A DNA stretch of 64,000 bases from Winogradskyella litoriviva (GCF_013249065.1 NZ_JABRWQ010000002.1:532560-596559); one strand, 5' to 3'. Shown: positions 17,912-26,532, numbered from the stretch's first letter. The notes: generated by a model from the sequence alone, not told the origin. A program made the numbers and translations.

Positions 17912-19984
17912 TCAATCTATCAAATCTGGGTGATTAAGAATCAATTCTATCTTTCTAATAATCACCGTCACTTGACTCATTTGCATTTCTATATTCCTAA
18001 AAAACAGACTAATATCTCTATTTACCCAACTTTCTGAAATAACCCTTGCTCCCAAACTTATTCTTAAAACAGCACTTTGTAAATCGTTTCCGTATTTTAC
18101 ATTAACTGCTTGTCCGATATGACATTTTTGCGCTGCAAGCCTTATAATTTCTAACGAAGAACCTTCAAATTTATCTGACAAATCTGAATTTAATAACATA
18201 TAGAGCTCTTTCACCTTATCTACAGGTAAAACTTTGTTGTTTTTACGGATAAAAAACGGAAAAATTGTACGGATGTTTCTTATTCCAAATTCATTATTAT
18301 CATTACTATTAGCTTTTGCTTCATCATCATACAATCGCTCTAAAAAGGATGCATCTTTTATAGAATCGTCAACAAAATTACAAAACATCTCAATACCCAT
18401 ATTTCTATATAAAATTGGTGTTTTATAATATCTATCCATTTCTACTATTGCAGCATTCCATCTCATGTAAGAACCATAATTAAATCCGTCTGATAACGCT
18501 TTAGAACAAAACCATGATGTTGGCCAATCTGTATGGTTATAATACTGAGTTAACCCTTCTGGCAATGATTTTTTTGAAGCATTAATTAATTGATTCACAC
18601 TTTCTGGTAATAGCAATGCGCCACAATATGGAGGTCCTGTAAAATATTTACTTCCTGTTATTGCAACCATATATCCTCTCTCTAAATAATTTTGAATATC
18701 TGTTGCATCTAACCTAAGTTGAGCTGCATCTACAATAATTTGTAAAGCAGGACTATTGAGTTTATTTAAATCTTCCATCATTTTTTTACTAGGCGATTGA
18801 TAACCTAGTTTTGAATGATCCATTACATGCAGCACAGCATGTTTACCTGATTGCTCGGTTTTTGTAATTTCATTAAGAACTTCAGCATCTAACTGAGCAG
18901 TGGTTTTCAATTTTCCATTCTCATCTCTAAAAGGAATATTAATGACATCAACATCTCTAAACCCTTCAATTTTATCGCCTTTTTTAACCGGATAATTTAG
19001 TGCCGATGTGTTTTCAAAATGACAGCCTTTTAATGCTGTAGAAACACCACTACCCGTTTCGTCTGAAGCCACCAAAATATGAGTAATTTCCTTGTCTGTA
19101 GTAATTTGAGTAATTGCAGCTATTTGAAGTGAAGAATCAGTACCTGAAGGTGAAAAAATTATCTCACAGGCATCATTTAGTTTAAAGATTTTTTTTAGGT
19201 TGTTTTTTAATAATTCAGAGAATTCATTAGTCGTTTTTTTGAAACCATTTTTTAAGCTATTCTTTATTAAAATGCTCCTTACTTTATCTGTTTTATCGAA
19301 AGCAAAATTTGATACACTTGTTGCTGTAGAAGAGGCAAACGTAAATGCATCTGGTCTAGGAAATGGTCTGCAACCGTATTTATTTAGCAAGGCTACTTCA
19401 TCTATATTTAATCTAAGATCACCACCAGCCATTAGTAAATACTCTGTTGGTTTTGCTAGATTTTCAACAATAGGTTTCCAAGACTCTTTAAAAACTTTAC
19501 TGGTATTTTTAAGGCCATGGAAAGCTTGCAATTCTTGATATTCTAGTAAAGATTCTGCACTTAAATCATCTCCTTTTATAACCAAATCAATTAAAATGTA
19601 ATTTAGAGCGTTTAATTTGTCTTTATCTTCTTTTGGTAATAATTGGTAAAATATGCGAGTTACTTCAAACGCAGCTATATCGCATAATGCTATATTTTCT
19701 TTTTTATCACTTAAGGCTTTATACCACAACTGCCATTCTATACCATACCTTAAATAAACCAAGGCTAAAACTGGGTTCTTCAAATACAAGGCGCCAATTA
19801 TAATTGCTTTATTTGGCACAATTTTAAATACAGCAGGCTCTGTATTAGAGGTAATAATATTAATATTATTTAATTTAGGTACCGTATTAAAACGTTTTAA
19901 TACATGAACCAAGTAATTCACATTATCTTTTTCAAATAAACTTGTTCTTTTGTATTGATTTTCTATAATTATATTGTTTGTCAT
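17912..19984 (-). CDS. Large fold-type I PLP-dependent enzyme of unknown specificity
   Basis: A 690-residue protein of which about 200-560 is a PLP fold-type I domain. Visible landmarks are SPSGTDSSLQ (281-283 near the phosphate site), VDAAQLRL with Asp419 for the pyridine nitrogen, and ITGSKYFTGPP with the likely Schiff-base lysine Lys446. This looks most like the class V aminotransferase/cysteine-desulfurase branch. Residues 1-200 form a helical N-terminal region I do not recognise, which makes the protein much longer than usual. It is the last gene of the minus-strand cluster, 119 bases from the MBL gene. The reaction cannot be named. Confidence 0.75.
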   Translation of the reverse strand: MTNNIIIENQYKRTSLFEKDNVNYLVHVLKRFNTVPKLNNINIITSNTEPAVFKIVPNKAIIIGALYLKNPVLALVYLRYGIEWQLWYKALSDKKENIALCDIAAFEVTRIFYQLLPKEDKDKLNALNYILIDLVIKGDDLSAESLLEYQELQAFHGLKNTSKVFKESWKPIVENLAKPTEYLLMAGGDLRLNIDEVALLNKYGCRPFPRPDAFTFASSTATSVSNFAFDKTDKVRSILIKNSLKNGFKKTTNEFSELLKNNLKKIFKLNDACEIIFSPSGTDSSLQIAAITQITTDKEITHILVASDETGSGVSTALKGCHFENTSALNYPVKKGDKIEGFRDVDVINIPFRDENGKLKTTAQLDAEVLNEITKTEQSGKHAVLHVMDHSKLGYQSPSKKMMEDLNKLNSPALQIIVDAAQLRLDATDIQNYLERGYMVAITGSKYFTGPPYCGALLLPESVNQLINASKKSLPEGLTQYYNHTDWPTSWFCSKALSDGFNYGSYMRWNAAIVEMDRYYKTPILYRNMGIEMFCNFVDDSIKDASFLERLYDDEAKANSNDNNEFGIRNIRTIFPFFIRKNNKVLPVDKVKELYMLLNSDLSDKFEGSSLEIIRLAAQKCHIGQAVNVKYGNDLQSAVLRISLGARVISESWVNRDISLFFRNIEMQMSQVTVIIRKIELILNHPDLID

Positions 19985-19996
19985 AAATGCCTTTTT

Positions 19997-20013
19997 TTAC
20001 GTTCGTAAGAACG
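19997..20013. promoter_or_regulatory. Palindromic element in the leader of the PLP-enzyme gene
   Basis: CGTTC (20000-20004) and GAACG (20009-20013) form an inverted repeat, 16 bases from the start codon at 19984. On the minus strand the bases 19997-20004 read GAACGTAA, the same eight bases as at 23004-23011 in front of the cluster regulator. It could be an operator or an mRNA hairpin. Confidence 0.4.
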
Positions 20014-20103
20014 GGTTTCTCTAGTGATAAAAACTCACCATTAATTCAATCTTTAATGTTTTAAGGTTTTCCTTGTTTAAGATGTTATAAAAATAAGTTT
20101 ATT

Positions 20104-20886
20104 TTAAAAATATAAGACCATTCCTGTTTTTAATTGTTCTATTTTAAAGTTTTTATAAAAAGCTACAAGAGCCGGAAATTGCGTGCAATGTGATGGGTAA
20201 ATATTAGCAATTTGTTTTTCTTTTAGATATTTTATAGTTTTTTGGGTCTGAAAATCATTCTGTTTTAAATGAAAACCACCTATCACAGATGTTACTTCAT
20301 TAATACCTGTGACTTTACAGGCATAGTCAATAATATTACAAATACCAGAATGTGAGCAACCTGTGACTATTACCAATTCTTTATTCTGAATTATTACAAT
20401 AGCAGAATCATCATTAACAAAATCTGGCTGTCCGTTTTCATCTGTAAAATTAGTTGTTTTTGCTTCAAAATCATTCTGTCTTGGTATTTGTCCTAAGAAA
20501 ATAATATGTTCTGAAATATGATAAGGTTCTTTTGAAAGAATTAATTTGAATTTTTGTTCAATTTCATCTTTCGTTAAACTTAAACCTAACATTGAATGAT
20601 CTTTATTCCTATAGCGCTTTATAAATGACTCTGGATGTGTAATTAAAGTTTTACCATCTATATATCGAAGTCCATCTCCATGATCCCAATGTCCATGACT
20701 GAGTACTACAGTATTAACATCTTTTTCAATATCTATACCACTTATCTTAGCATTTTTAATAAATACATCTGTATAACCTACATCAAACAAAATCTTTTCG
20801 TCTTTGTGCTCTATAAAATAAGATAAGCCATGCTCTGCAAGAAATCCAGACCCAGCACAATTTTCTGTTAAGACAGTTAATTTCAT
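20104..20886 (-). CDS. MBL-fold metallo-hydrolase (RFAP-synthase-like group)
   Basis: A 260-residue metallo-beta-lactamase-fold protein. The metal motif is HGHWDHGDG, with His64, His66, Asp68 and His69. Further ligands are expected in VTGCSHSGICN and IGGFHLK and near SHCTQF. The sequence type resembles the archaeal and anaerobe group annotated as aminobenzene ribofuranosyl-phosphate synthase or dihydropterin-linked MBL proteins, often seen near NifX-like and UPF0251 genes. Its start overlaps the thioesterase stop by four bases, so they are translationally coupled. Confidence 0.8.
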   Translation of the reverse strand: MKLTVLTENCAGSGFLAEHGLSYFIEHKDEKILFDVGYTDVFIKNAKISGIDIEKDVNTVVLSHGHWDHGDGLRYIDGKTLITHPESFIKRYRNKDHSMLGLSLTKDEIEQKFKLILSKEPYHISEHIIFLGQIPRQNDFEAKTTNFTDENGQPDFVNDDSAIVIIQNKELVIVTGCSHSGICNIIDYACKVTGINEVTSVIGGFHLKQNDFQTQKTIKYLKEKQIANIYPSHCTQFPALVAFYKNFKIEQLKTGMVLYF

Positions 20887-21302
20887 ACGGCACTTGTGTT
20901 AAATTTAGACTTAATATTCTTGGCTATAAAGTCTGGTATTTTTTTTGGTAAGCGCGACTCTATATGAGCAAATACAACAGTAGATTTAGCGAAACTTAAA
21001 AGTATGTTTTGTTCATTTTTTATTTCGAATTCAAAATTAAACCGAACCTTTGGCAACTCTTTAATTGTCGTTTTTATGGTAATAATTTCATCAAAAACAG
21101 CTGGTCTCTTATAATTAATATCAAACGAAATTACTGGTAAAATAATATTTTGCTTTTCTAGTACAACCTCATCTAAATCTAATTTTCGTAATAATTCGTT
21201 ACGAGCTTGATGACAATATTTAAGATAATTAGCATGGTAAACATATCCCATTTGGTCAACATCTCCATATTGTGGCCTAAGTTGAAATATATCAGTTATC
21301 AT
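20883..21302 (-). CDS. Hotdog-fold acyl-CoA thioesterase (YbgC/4HBT type)
   Basis: A 139-residue protein with the YbgC-type N-terminal block YGDVDQMGYVYHANYLKY, whose Asp is the expected catalytic residue (the fold hydrolyses acyl-CoA or acyl-ACP thioesters). It overlaps the RibA gene by 11 bases and the MBL gene by 4 bases, so the three are surely one operon. The acyl substrate is unknown. Confidence 0.88.
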   Translation of the reverse strand: MITDIFQLRPQYGDVDQMGYVYHANYLKYCHQARNELLRKLDLDEVVLEKQNIILPVISFDINYKRPAVFDEIITIKTTIKELPKVRFNFEFEIKNEQNILLSFAKSTVVFAHIESRLPKKIPDFIAKNIKSKFNTSAV

Positions 21303-21927
21303 AATGCTGTGTTTCTCCTTTTTCTTCTTTAAGTTGATGCCCCATATGATTTTCCTTAGTATCCAAATAGAATTTATTAAATGGATTAGACTTTATTATC
21401 AGCGGAATTCGTTTAATAATCTCAATTCCGTGTTGTTCTAGTCCTATGATTTTGTCTGGATTATTGGTTAATAAATTCAATTTACTTACACCTAAAGCAC
21501 TTAAAATTTCAGCACCAATTTTATAGTCTCTTTCGTCTTCAGCGAAACCTAATTCTATATTTGCTTCTATAGTATCCATACCAAGTTCTTGCAGTTTATA
21601 TGCTTTCATCTTATTCATAAGACCGATTCCTCTTCCTTCTTGTTGTAAATAGACGATTACTCCACTTCCATTGTTCTCTATTATTTTCATGGCCTCATTT
21701 AATTGTTCACCACAGTCACATTTTAATGAACCAAATAAATCTCCTGTTGCACAAGATGAATGAATACGAGTTAAAACAGTATCCTTTGCCGTAAAGTTTC
21801 CTTTAATTAATGCCATATGCTCTATCCCAGTTGCTTTTTCTTGAAACGGAACAATTTCAAAGTGACCGTATTTGGTTGGGAGCTGAACCCTTTCTCCTTG
21901 TAAAATATTTGTATATGTTTTAGTCAT
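21292..21927 (-). CDS. ribA: GTP cyclohydrolase II, stand-alone
   Basis: A 211-residue protein with the full GCH II signature: HSSCATGDLFGSLKCDCG, with zinc cysteines 59, 70 and 72, and YLQQEGRGIGL. The enzyme opens GTP to the diaminopyrimidinone phosphate, the first step of riboflavin synthesis. There is no fused DHBP-synthase domain. It lies not with other riboflavin genes but with a thioesterase, an MBL enzyme and a PLP enzyme. It may therefore serve riboflavin synthesis or a separate pyrimidine- or pteridine-type product. Confidence 0.9.
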   Translation of the reverse strand: MTKTYTNILQGERVQLPTKYGHFEIVPFQEKATGIEHMALIKGNFTAKDTVLTRIHSSCATGDLFGSLKCDCGEQLNEAMKIIENNGSGVIVYLQQEGRGIGLMNKMKAYKLQELGMDTIEANIELGFAEDERDYKIGAEILSALGVSKLNLLTNNPDKIIGLEQHGIEIIKRIPLIIKSNPFNKFYLDTKENHMGHQLKEEKGETQHYDN

Positions 21928-22008
21928 TGGTTTATTTTCAATACACCTTTAAGAGATGAAACTTTTAAATTTCACTTTAAAAAAATTAATAGTTATAAGG
22001 GATTAAGT

Positions 22009-22389
22009 TTAATGACTACAAGAATGTTGATGACCTTTATGGTTATGATGAGAGCATGTCTCACCACTATCTAAAATTTTACCTTCTACATACTCTAAAA
22101 TAACATCTGCAGATTTACCAGAACAGCCTCTTACAACGCCTATTCCTGCATCATTTAATTTGTTCAATGCACCATTTCCAATATTACCAGACAACATAAA
22201 TGTTACACCTTCATCTGCTAAAACACTAACAACATTAGATTTACACCCACAACCTTCTTCTGCTTCTAACAATTTTAAATCTATAATTTCATTTGCATCA
22301 GAAAAGGTATAGATTTCATAAAACCTACTATGTCCAAAATGATCTTCTATAATATTATCGCTTGTTATTGGGATTGCTATTTTTTTCAT
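22009..22389 (-). CDS. NifX/NifB-type dinitrogenase-cofactor family protein
   Basis: A 126-residue protein starting MKKIAIPITSDNIIEDHFGH, with SRFYEIYTF and later GVVRGCSGK. This is the NifX/NafY-like fold that binds metal-sulfur cofactors. The C-terminal tail is rich in His and Cys (CSHHNHKGHQHSCSH) and may bind metal. No nitrogenase genes are nearby, so nitrogen fixation is not implied. It begins three bases after the DUF5320-like stop. Such proteins pair with UPF0251 regulators mostly in anaerobes and archaea. Confidence 0.85.
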   Translation of the reverse strand: MKKIAIPITSDNIIEDHFGHSRFYEIYTFSDANEIIDLKLLEAEEGCGCKSNVVSVLADEGVTFMLSGNIGNGALNKLNDAGIGVVRGCSGKSADVILEYVEGKILDSGETCSHHNHKGHQHSCSH

Positions 22390-22392
22390 GAT

Positions 22393-22563
22393 TTAAAAAT
22401 TTATTTTTGTTATTTTATTATTACATTTTTTTCGTCTTCCCATTCTAAAAGGTCTGTTTTTAGGATACTCGTTAGAATCTGATTCTGTTTTTCTACAGTT
22501 CCCTAATTTCATTCCTGTTTTTGGCCCTAAATTATGGGGTTCTTTATGATTAAAATTTGACAT
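22393..22563 (-). CDS. DUF5320-like small protein
   Basis: A 56-residue reading frame between the UPF0251 and NifX-like genes, with three-base gaps on both sides. The start is MSNFNHKEPHNLGPKTGMKL and the C-terminus is Arg/Lys/Asn-rich. The segment GPKTGMKLGNC resembles the GPxTGRGxGxC motif of DUF5320, small glycine-rich proteins found beside NifX-like and UPF0251 genes in anaerobes. The position and motif together support a real gene, although homology is short. Its function is unknown. Confidence 0.65.
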   Translation of the reverse strand: MSNFNHKEPHNLGPKTGMKLGNCRKTESDSNEYPKNRPFRMGRRKKCNNKITKINF

Positions 22564-22566
22564 ATC

Positions 22567-22974
22567 TTACTCATTTAAATTAACTAATTCATCTGTTTCA
22601 TTAGAAGGACAATCATCGCACTCTCCGCTATTATCCATTCCTACAATTAATTTGAAACATTTTTTACATTTATACCAATCGTCTTCAAATTCAAAATCTC
22701 CTCCTTTAATAAGGATAGATTTACCCTCTACAAAGGCTTGTGCTATTTTCTTTAAAGCACTGTTATAAATCCTTGTAAGTGTCGGTCTTGAAACCTCCAT
22801 CTTTTCCGCTGCTTCATCTTGTGAAAGATTATCATACACAACTAACCTGAGCGCCTCATATTCTTCATATTGCATTACAACATGCTCAGTATTACGAAAT
22901 CGAATTCCGAATGGCTTAAACCCTAGCATTTTAGGCGGATAATTAACTTTTCTCTTTTTTTTTGGACGTGGCAT
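22567..22974 (-). CDS. UPF0251/DUF134 predicted DNA-binding protein
   Basis: A 135-residue protein. The start MPRPKKKRKV is followed by EEYEALRLVVYDNLSQDEAAEKM and then VSRPTLTRIY, which is a helix-turn-helix in a sigma-4-like setting, matching UPF0251/DUF134. The C-terminal tail has two CxxC pairs (CKKC and CDDC) that may bind zinc. It is the promoter-proximal gene of the cluster and the likely regulator. A TATCTTTG box lies 15 bases upstream of the start, with a GAAC...GTTC palindrome immediately beyond. Confidence 0.88.
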   Translation of the reverse strand: MPRPKKKRKVNYPPKMLGFKPFGIRFRNTEHVVMQYEEYEALRLVVYDNLSQDEAAEKMEVSRPTLTRIYNSALKKIAQAFVEGKSILIKGGDFEFEDDWYKCKKCFKLIVGMDNSGECDDCPSNETDELVNLNE

Positions 22975-22989
22975 TTATAAAACTTTATA

Positions 22990-22997
22990 CAAAGATA
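22990..22997 (-). promoter_or_regulatory. -7 box of the UPF0251 cluster promoter
   Basis: The minus strand reads TATCTTTG, a perfect TAnnTTTG, 15 bases before the regulator start codon. Confidence 0.65.
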
Positions 22998-22999
22998 AT

Positions 23000-23011
23000 G
23001 AACTTACGTTC
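23000..23011. promoter_or_regulatory. Candidate operator GAACTTACGTTC overlapping the cluster promoter
   Basis: GAAC and GTTC flank a TTAC centre, giving a 12-base inverted repeat two bases upstream of the -7 box. Its right half on the minus strand, GAACGTAA, is the same as at 19997-20004. Farther out, TCTACAAATACA is directly repeated at 23055-23066 and 23092-23103. Confidence 0.4.
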
Positions 23012-23182
23012 AAAACTAATCGAATTGAGAAGAAAAAACACATAATAATCTGTCTCTACAAATACAAACAAACTATACAACTGTATTAACTTCTACAAAT
23101 ACAGATTAGAAACCTTTTGAGAACATGTAAAGGCTAGGAAGCACTAAACTTGGGGTTATAAAAAATAAAATATATCCATAAA

Positions 23183-23210
23183 AAAAGCACAGTATTTAAA
23201 CTGTGCTTTT
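23183..23210 (-). terminator. Terminator after the E2 dehydrogenase gene
   Basis: AAAAGCACAGT (23183-23193) and ACTGTGCTTTT (23200-23210) form an 11-bp stem. A run of As before it on the plus strand gives the T-run on the minus strand. Confidence 0.8.
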
Positions 23211-23257
23211 AACTATCTTAATATGAGCATCTTCACTATACTTTTAATACCACTGTA

Positions 23258-24691
23258 TTAAATCTCATGATTTATATCCCAAGATTCTAAATGATCTTTT
23301 ACGGCTTTTACAAATTGGCCACCAAGTGCACCGTTAACAACTCTATGATCATAAGAATGTGATAAAAACATCTTATAACGAATACCAATATAATCACCTT
23401 GTGGTCCTTCTATTACAGAAGGTGTTTTTCTAATAGCGCCTAACGCTAAAATTCCAACTTGTGGCTGATTAATAATTGGTGTTCCCATTATGCTTCCAAA
23501 AGTACCAACATTAGTTACCGTATATGTTCCACCTTGTATATCATCTGGGTTTAATTTGTTTTCTCTAGCTCTGGTTGCTAAATCGTTTACACGTTTTACC
23601 ATACCCAATAAATTTAGCTGGTCAGCATTTTTAATTACTGGAACAATTAAATTACCGTCTGGTAAAGCGGCTGCCATACCAACATTAATAGCTTTCTTTT
23701 TAATGATTTTATCTCCTTGTACAGAAATATTCATCATAGGAAACTCTTTTAGTGCCTTAGTTACAGCTTCCATAAAAATTGGCGTAAAGGTTAGATTTTC
23801 ACCTTCGCGCTTCATAAAATCATCCTTAACTTTCTTTCTCCAATTCCAAATAGCTGTAACATCTGCTTCAATAAATGACTGTACATGCGCAGAAGTTTGA
23901 ACAGAATCTACCATATACTTTGAAATGAGTTTACCCATTCTGGTCATTTCAATAATTTCATCACCTTGTGAAATTGCAATCGGTTTTTCAGAAGATTTCT
24001 CTTCTGGTTTTTCTGTTTTTGATTTTTCCGCGATTGGTTGAGCTTTTTCTTGTGGTACTTCAGCTTCAACCTTAACACTTTCCGACGCTACGTTTTGAGC
24101 AACATTAGAAACTGTTTCAACTTTTGAAGGTATAACCTGCTCAACAACAGGAGCGGCAACTGGTGCCGAACTGCGAGATTCTAAATACGCTTTTATATCG
24201 TTTTTAGTTACTCTATTATCTTTACCTGTCCCTGGAATGGTATCTAATTCTGCCTGAGTAACTCCTTCTTGTTTGGCAATATTTTTAACTAATGGCGAAT
24301 AAAAACGGTCTTCTGTGGAAACCACAGGTTCTACCGATGCTTTTGCTGCAATAACGGTTTGAGCTACATCAGCAGCTGCTTTAGGAACTTCTGATGCTAC
24401 AATTGGCTCTGTAGTAGCTGCAGGTGCAGTTACTTCAACTGTTCCGCCACCTTCTGTTTCAATTACTGCAATGGTTTGACCAACTTGCACAACGTCATCA
24501 ACATTAAATAGTTTTTCAACCAAAACACCATCCACTTCACTAGGCACTTCACTATCTACTTTATCTGTCGCAATTTCTAATACTGCTTCATCAGCTTCAA
24601 TGGTGTCTCCAACTTCTTTAAGCCATGAGGTTATTGTTGCTTCCGCAACACTCTCTCCCATTTTAGGTAACTTAAGTTCAAATTTTGCCAT
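23258..24691 (-). CDS. 2-oxoacid dehydrogenase dihydrolipoyl acyltransferase (E2)
   Basis: A 477-residue E2 enzyme. Residues 1-77 form a lipoyl domain (EIATDKVDSEVPSE, lipoyl-lysine about 44). An Ala/Pro/Glu-rich linker is followed by a peripheral subunit-binding domain (FYSPLVKNIAKQEGVTQAEL). The C-terminal catalytic domain carries HSYDHRVVNG with the catalytic histidine. Length and a single lipoyl domain fit the branched-chain or 2-oxoglutarate type, which I cannot separate. It transfers acyl groups from lipoate to CoA. No E1 or E3 gene is adjacent. Confidence 0.92.
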   Translation of the reverse strand: MAKFELKLPKMGESVAEATITSWLKEVGDTIEADEAVLEIATDKVDSEVPSEVDGVLVEKLFNVDDVVQVGQTIAVIETEGGGTVEVTAPAATTEPIVASEVPKAAADVAQTVIAAKASVEPVVSTEDRFYSPLVKNIAKQEGVTQAELDTIPGTGKDNRVTKNDIKAYLESRSSAPVAAPVVEQVIPSKVETVSNVAQNVASESVKVEAEVPQEKAQPIAEKSKTEKPEEKSSEKPIAISQGDEIIEMTRMGKLISKYMVDSVQTSAHVQSFIEADVTAIWNWRKKVKDDFMKREGENLTFTPIFMEAVTKALKEFPMMNISVQGDKIIKKKAINVGMAAALPDGNLIVPVIKNADQLNLLGMVKRVNDLATRARENKLNPDDIQGGTYTVTNVGTFGSIMGTPIINQPQVGILALGAIRKTPSVIEGPQGDYIGIRYKMFLSHSYDHRVVNGALGGQFVKAVKDHLESWDINHEI

Positions 24692-24728
24692 ATATATAAT
24701 TTGTAGGTCTTTAATCTGTAATTGACTG

Positions 24729-24736
24729 CAAAATTA
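24729..24736 (-). promoter_or_regulatory. -7 box of the E2 gene
   Basis: The minus strand reads TAATTTTG, a match to TAnnTTTG, about 38 bases before the ATG at 24691. Confidence 0.5.
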
Positions 24737-24780
24737 ACAAAAAAACCAATACTTTACTGATTTTTCATCAACTAAACAAC

Positions 24781-25881
24781 CTAGAAATGCAACACTTCAC
24801 CCCTATTAATTGAGCTATCACTTCCGAGTATAAAATTACTGTTTTTTGGTAGAAATCTAAAAACAATATTCTCTTGCTTAGATTTCTGTTTCATATCTTC
24901 AATTACTACACTAGCTTTCAACAAGTTAAAATCATACAAAAGCATACTATTATCTTCTATTTTATCTAGTATTATTTCCGTTTTCTTCGTTGGGTTTGGC
25001 AATTGTTGATTTAAAGAGGAATTTATGGATTTAGAATACACATAAGTTCTATCCATTTTAAGTTTTTTCGCTTCAGGTGATTTACTCATTAAATAAGCCA
25101 TTTTTATACCTAACCAAACCGAAGCATTAAGAAATAGATTCCGCTTAAAATGTTTCTTATAAAAAATCTGCATCGCTCCATAAAAGCGTTTGGCATATTT
25201 TGAGTCTTTCAAAGTACTTTCGCCCTTAAAATGTATAACCGTAGTTTCTCCAAAATAGTAATTATCGTAACCTAATTTTAAGACTTTATAGGACAAATCG
25301 ATATCTTCGCCGTACATAAAATAGTCTTCATCAAATCCTTGTACTGCATTGTAAACCTCTTTTCTAAGCCACATAAATGCGCCTACAAGAATATTTACTT
25401 TCCCCTTATTTTCTTTTTGAATATGATTAGCGTAATAATCATTTGATAGGCCTAATACTTTTTTTAGCGATACTTTAGGAGTTGGAATATTACGCTTGCT
25501 CTCTGGAAGAAATGCACCTCTTCCATCTATGAGCTGACAGCCAACAATACCTACGTTTTCTTTAGAATCTGAAAATTTAAGCAGCTTAAGAAAAGTATCT
25601 TCTGCAACTACAGTATCTGGATTTAATATACATAAGTATTCTCCTTGTGCTTGCTTAACTCCAATATTATTTCCTCTTGAAAACCCAGAGTTTTCCTTGT
25701 TTTCTATTAGTTTTACTGAGGGAAACAATTGCCTAACCATAGAACAACTATCATCCGAAGAATTATTATCAATAACAATAATTTCTGCCTCTATATTGTT
25801 GATTGCAGCTTCCACACTTTTTAGACATAATTCTAAAAAATAGCGCACATTATAGTTTAATATGATGACAGATAATTTCAA
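24781..25881 (-). CDS. Glycosyltransferase family 2
   Basis: A 366-residue cytoplasmic-face GT-A enzyme. The start is MKLSVIILNYNVRYFLELC, then EIIVIDNNSSDDS (nucleotide-sugar binding) and CILNPDTVV (metal motif). EDIDLSYKVLKLGYDNYYF is the expected catalytic-base region. The C-terminal 100 residues hold a short hydrophobic stretch. It resembles rhamnosyl or dTDP-sugar transferases involved in surface polysaccharides, but no other polysaccharide genes adjoin. RecR lies directly upstream (3-base gap). Confidence 0.88.
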   Translation of the reverse strand: MKLSVIILNYNVRYFLELCLKSVEAAINNIEAEIIVIDNNSSDDSCSMVRQLFPSVKLIENKENSGFSRGNNIGVKQAQGEYLCILNPDTVVAEDTFLKLLKFSDSKENVGIVGCQLIDGRGAFLPESKRNIPTPKVSLKKVLGLSNDYYANHIQKENKGKVNILVGAFMWLRKEVYNAVQGFDEDYFMYGEDIDLSYKVLKLGYDNYYFGETTVIHFKGESTLKDSKYAKRFYGAMQIFYKKHFKRNLFLNASVWLGIKMAYLMSKSPEAKKLKMDRTYVYSKSINSSLNQQLPNPTKKTEIILDKIEDNSMLLYDFNLLKASVVIEDMKQKSKQENIVFRFLPKNSNFILGSDSSINRGEVLHF

Positions 25882-25884
25882 ATT

Positions 25885-26502
25885 CTAGGATTTTAGTGAA
25901 GCTTCAAAAGGCACACGATCAATAATACTGCGACCTAAGGTAATTTCGTCTGTATATTCTAATTCGTTACCTGCTGCTACACCTCTTGCAATAGCTGATG
26001 TAGAAACATCATAACCTTGTATTTGTCTAAAAATATAGAAATTAGTAGTATCTCCTTCCATTGTAGGACTCATTGCAAAAATTAGCTCTTTTACTTTGCC
26101 AGATTTTACTTTTTCTACTAAAGATGAAATATTTAAATCTTGCGGACCAATACCATCCATTGGTGAAATTTTACCACCTAAAACGTGATACAACCCTTTA
26201 AAAGAACTAGTATTTTCTATGGCCATAACATCTCTAATGTCTTCAACCACACAAATTAATTCACTATTTCTATTTGGATTTTCGCAAATTTCACAAAGTA
26301 CTTTATCGCTTATGTTATGACAAGATTTACAAAAATTAATTTCAGCCCTTACTTTTGATAATGCATTGGCTAATTGAAATGTTTGATTTTCTGGCTGACG
26401 CAATAAATGCAACACTAAACGTAAAGCGGTTCGTTTACCAATACCAGGCAATTGCGCCATTTCATTTACTGCGTTTTCTAAGAGTTTTGATGAAAATTCC
26501 AT
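25885..26502 (-). CDS. recR: Recombination protein RecR
   Basis: RecR joins the RecFOR pathway for gap repair. The 205 residues from the ATG at 26502 ([12 protein letters not shown]) carry the helix-hairpin-helix [17 protein letters not shown], the zinc finger CKSC...CEIC and a Toprim domain ([12 protein letters not shown]). An in-frame ATG at 26532 would add ten residues, but a TACCTTTG promoter box occupies 26508-26515, so I choose 26502. The transcript is then nearly leaderless. Confidence 0.95.
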   Translation of the reverse strand: MEFSSKLLENAVNEMAQLPGIGKRTALRLVLHLLRQPENQTFQLANALSKVRAEINFCKSCHNISDKVLCEICENPNRNSELICVVEDIRDVMAIENTSSFKGLYHVLGGKISPMDGIGPQDLNISSLVEKVKSGKVKELIFAMSPTMEGDTTNFYIFRQIQGYDVSTSAIARGVAAGNELEYTDEITLGRSIIDRVPFEASLKS

Positions 26503-26507
26503 AAGAG

Positions 26508-26515
26508 CAAAGGTA
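26508..26515 (-). promoter_or_regulatory. -7 box immediately upstream of recR
   Basis: The minus strand reads TACCTTTG, five bases before the recR ATG. Since transcription starts several bases after this box, the mRNA should have almost no leader. Confidence 0.65.
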
Positions 26516-26532
26516 CTGATTTTTAAACACAA

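Noticed and set aside
22009..22389. Nitrogenase cofactor biosynthesis
   Set aside because: No nif genes are in the window; the fold alone is widespread.
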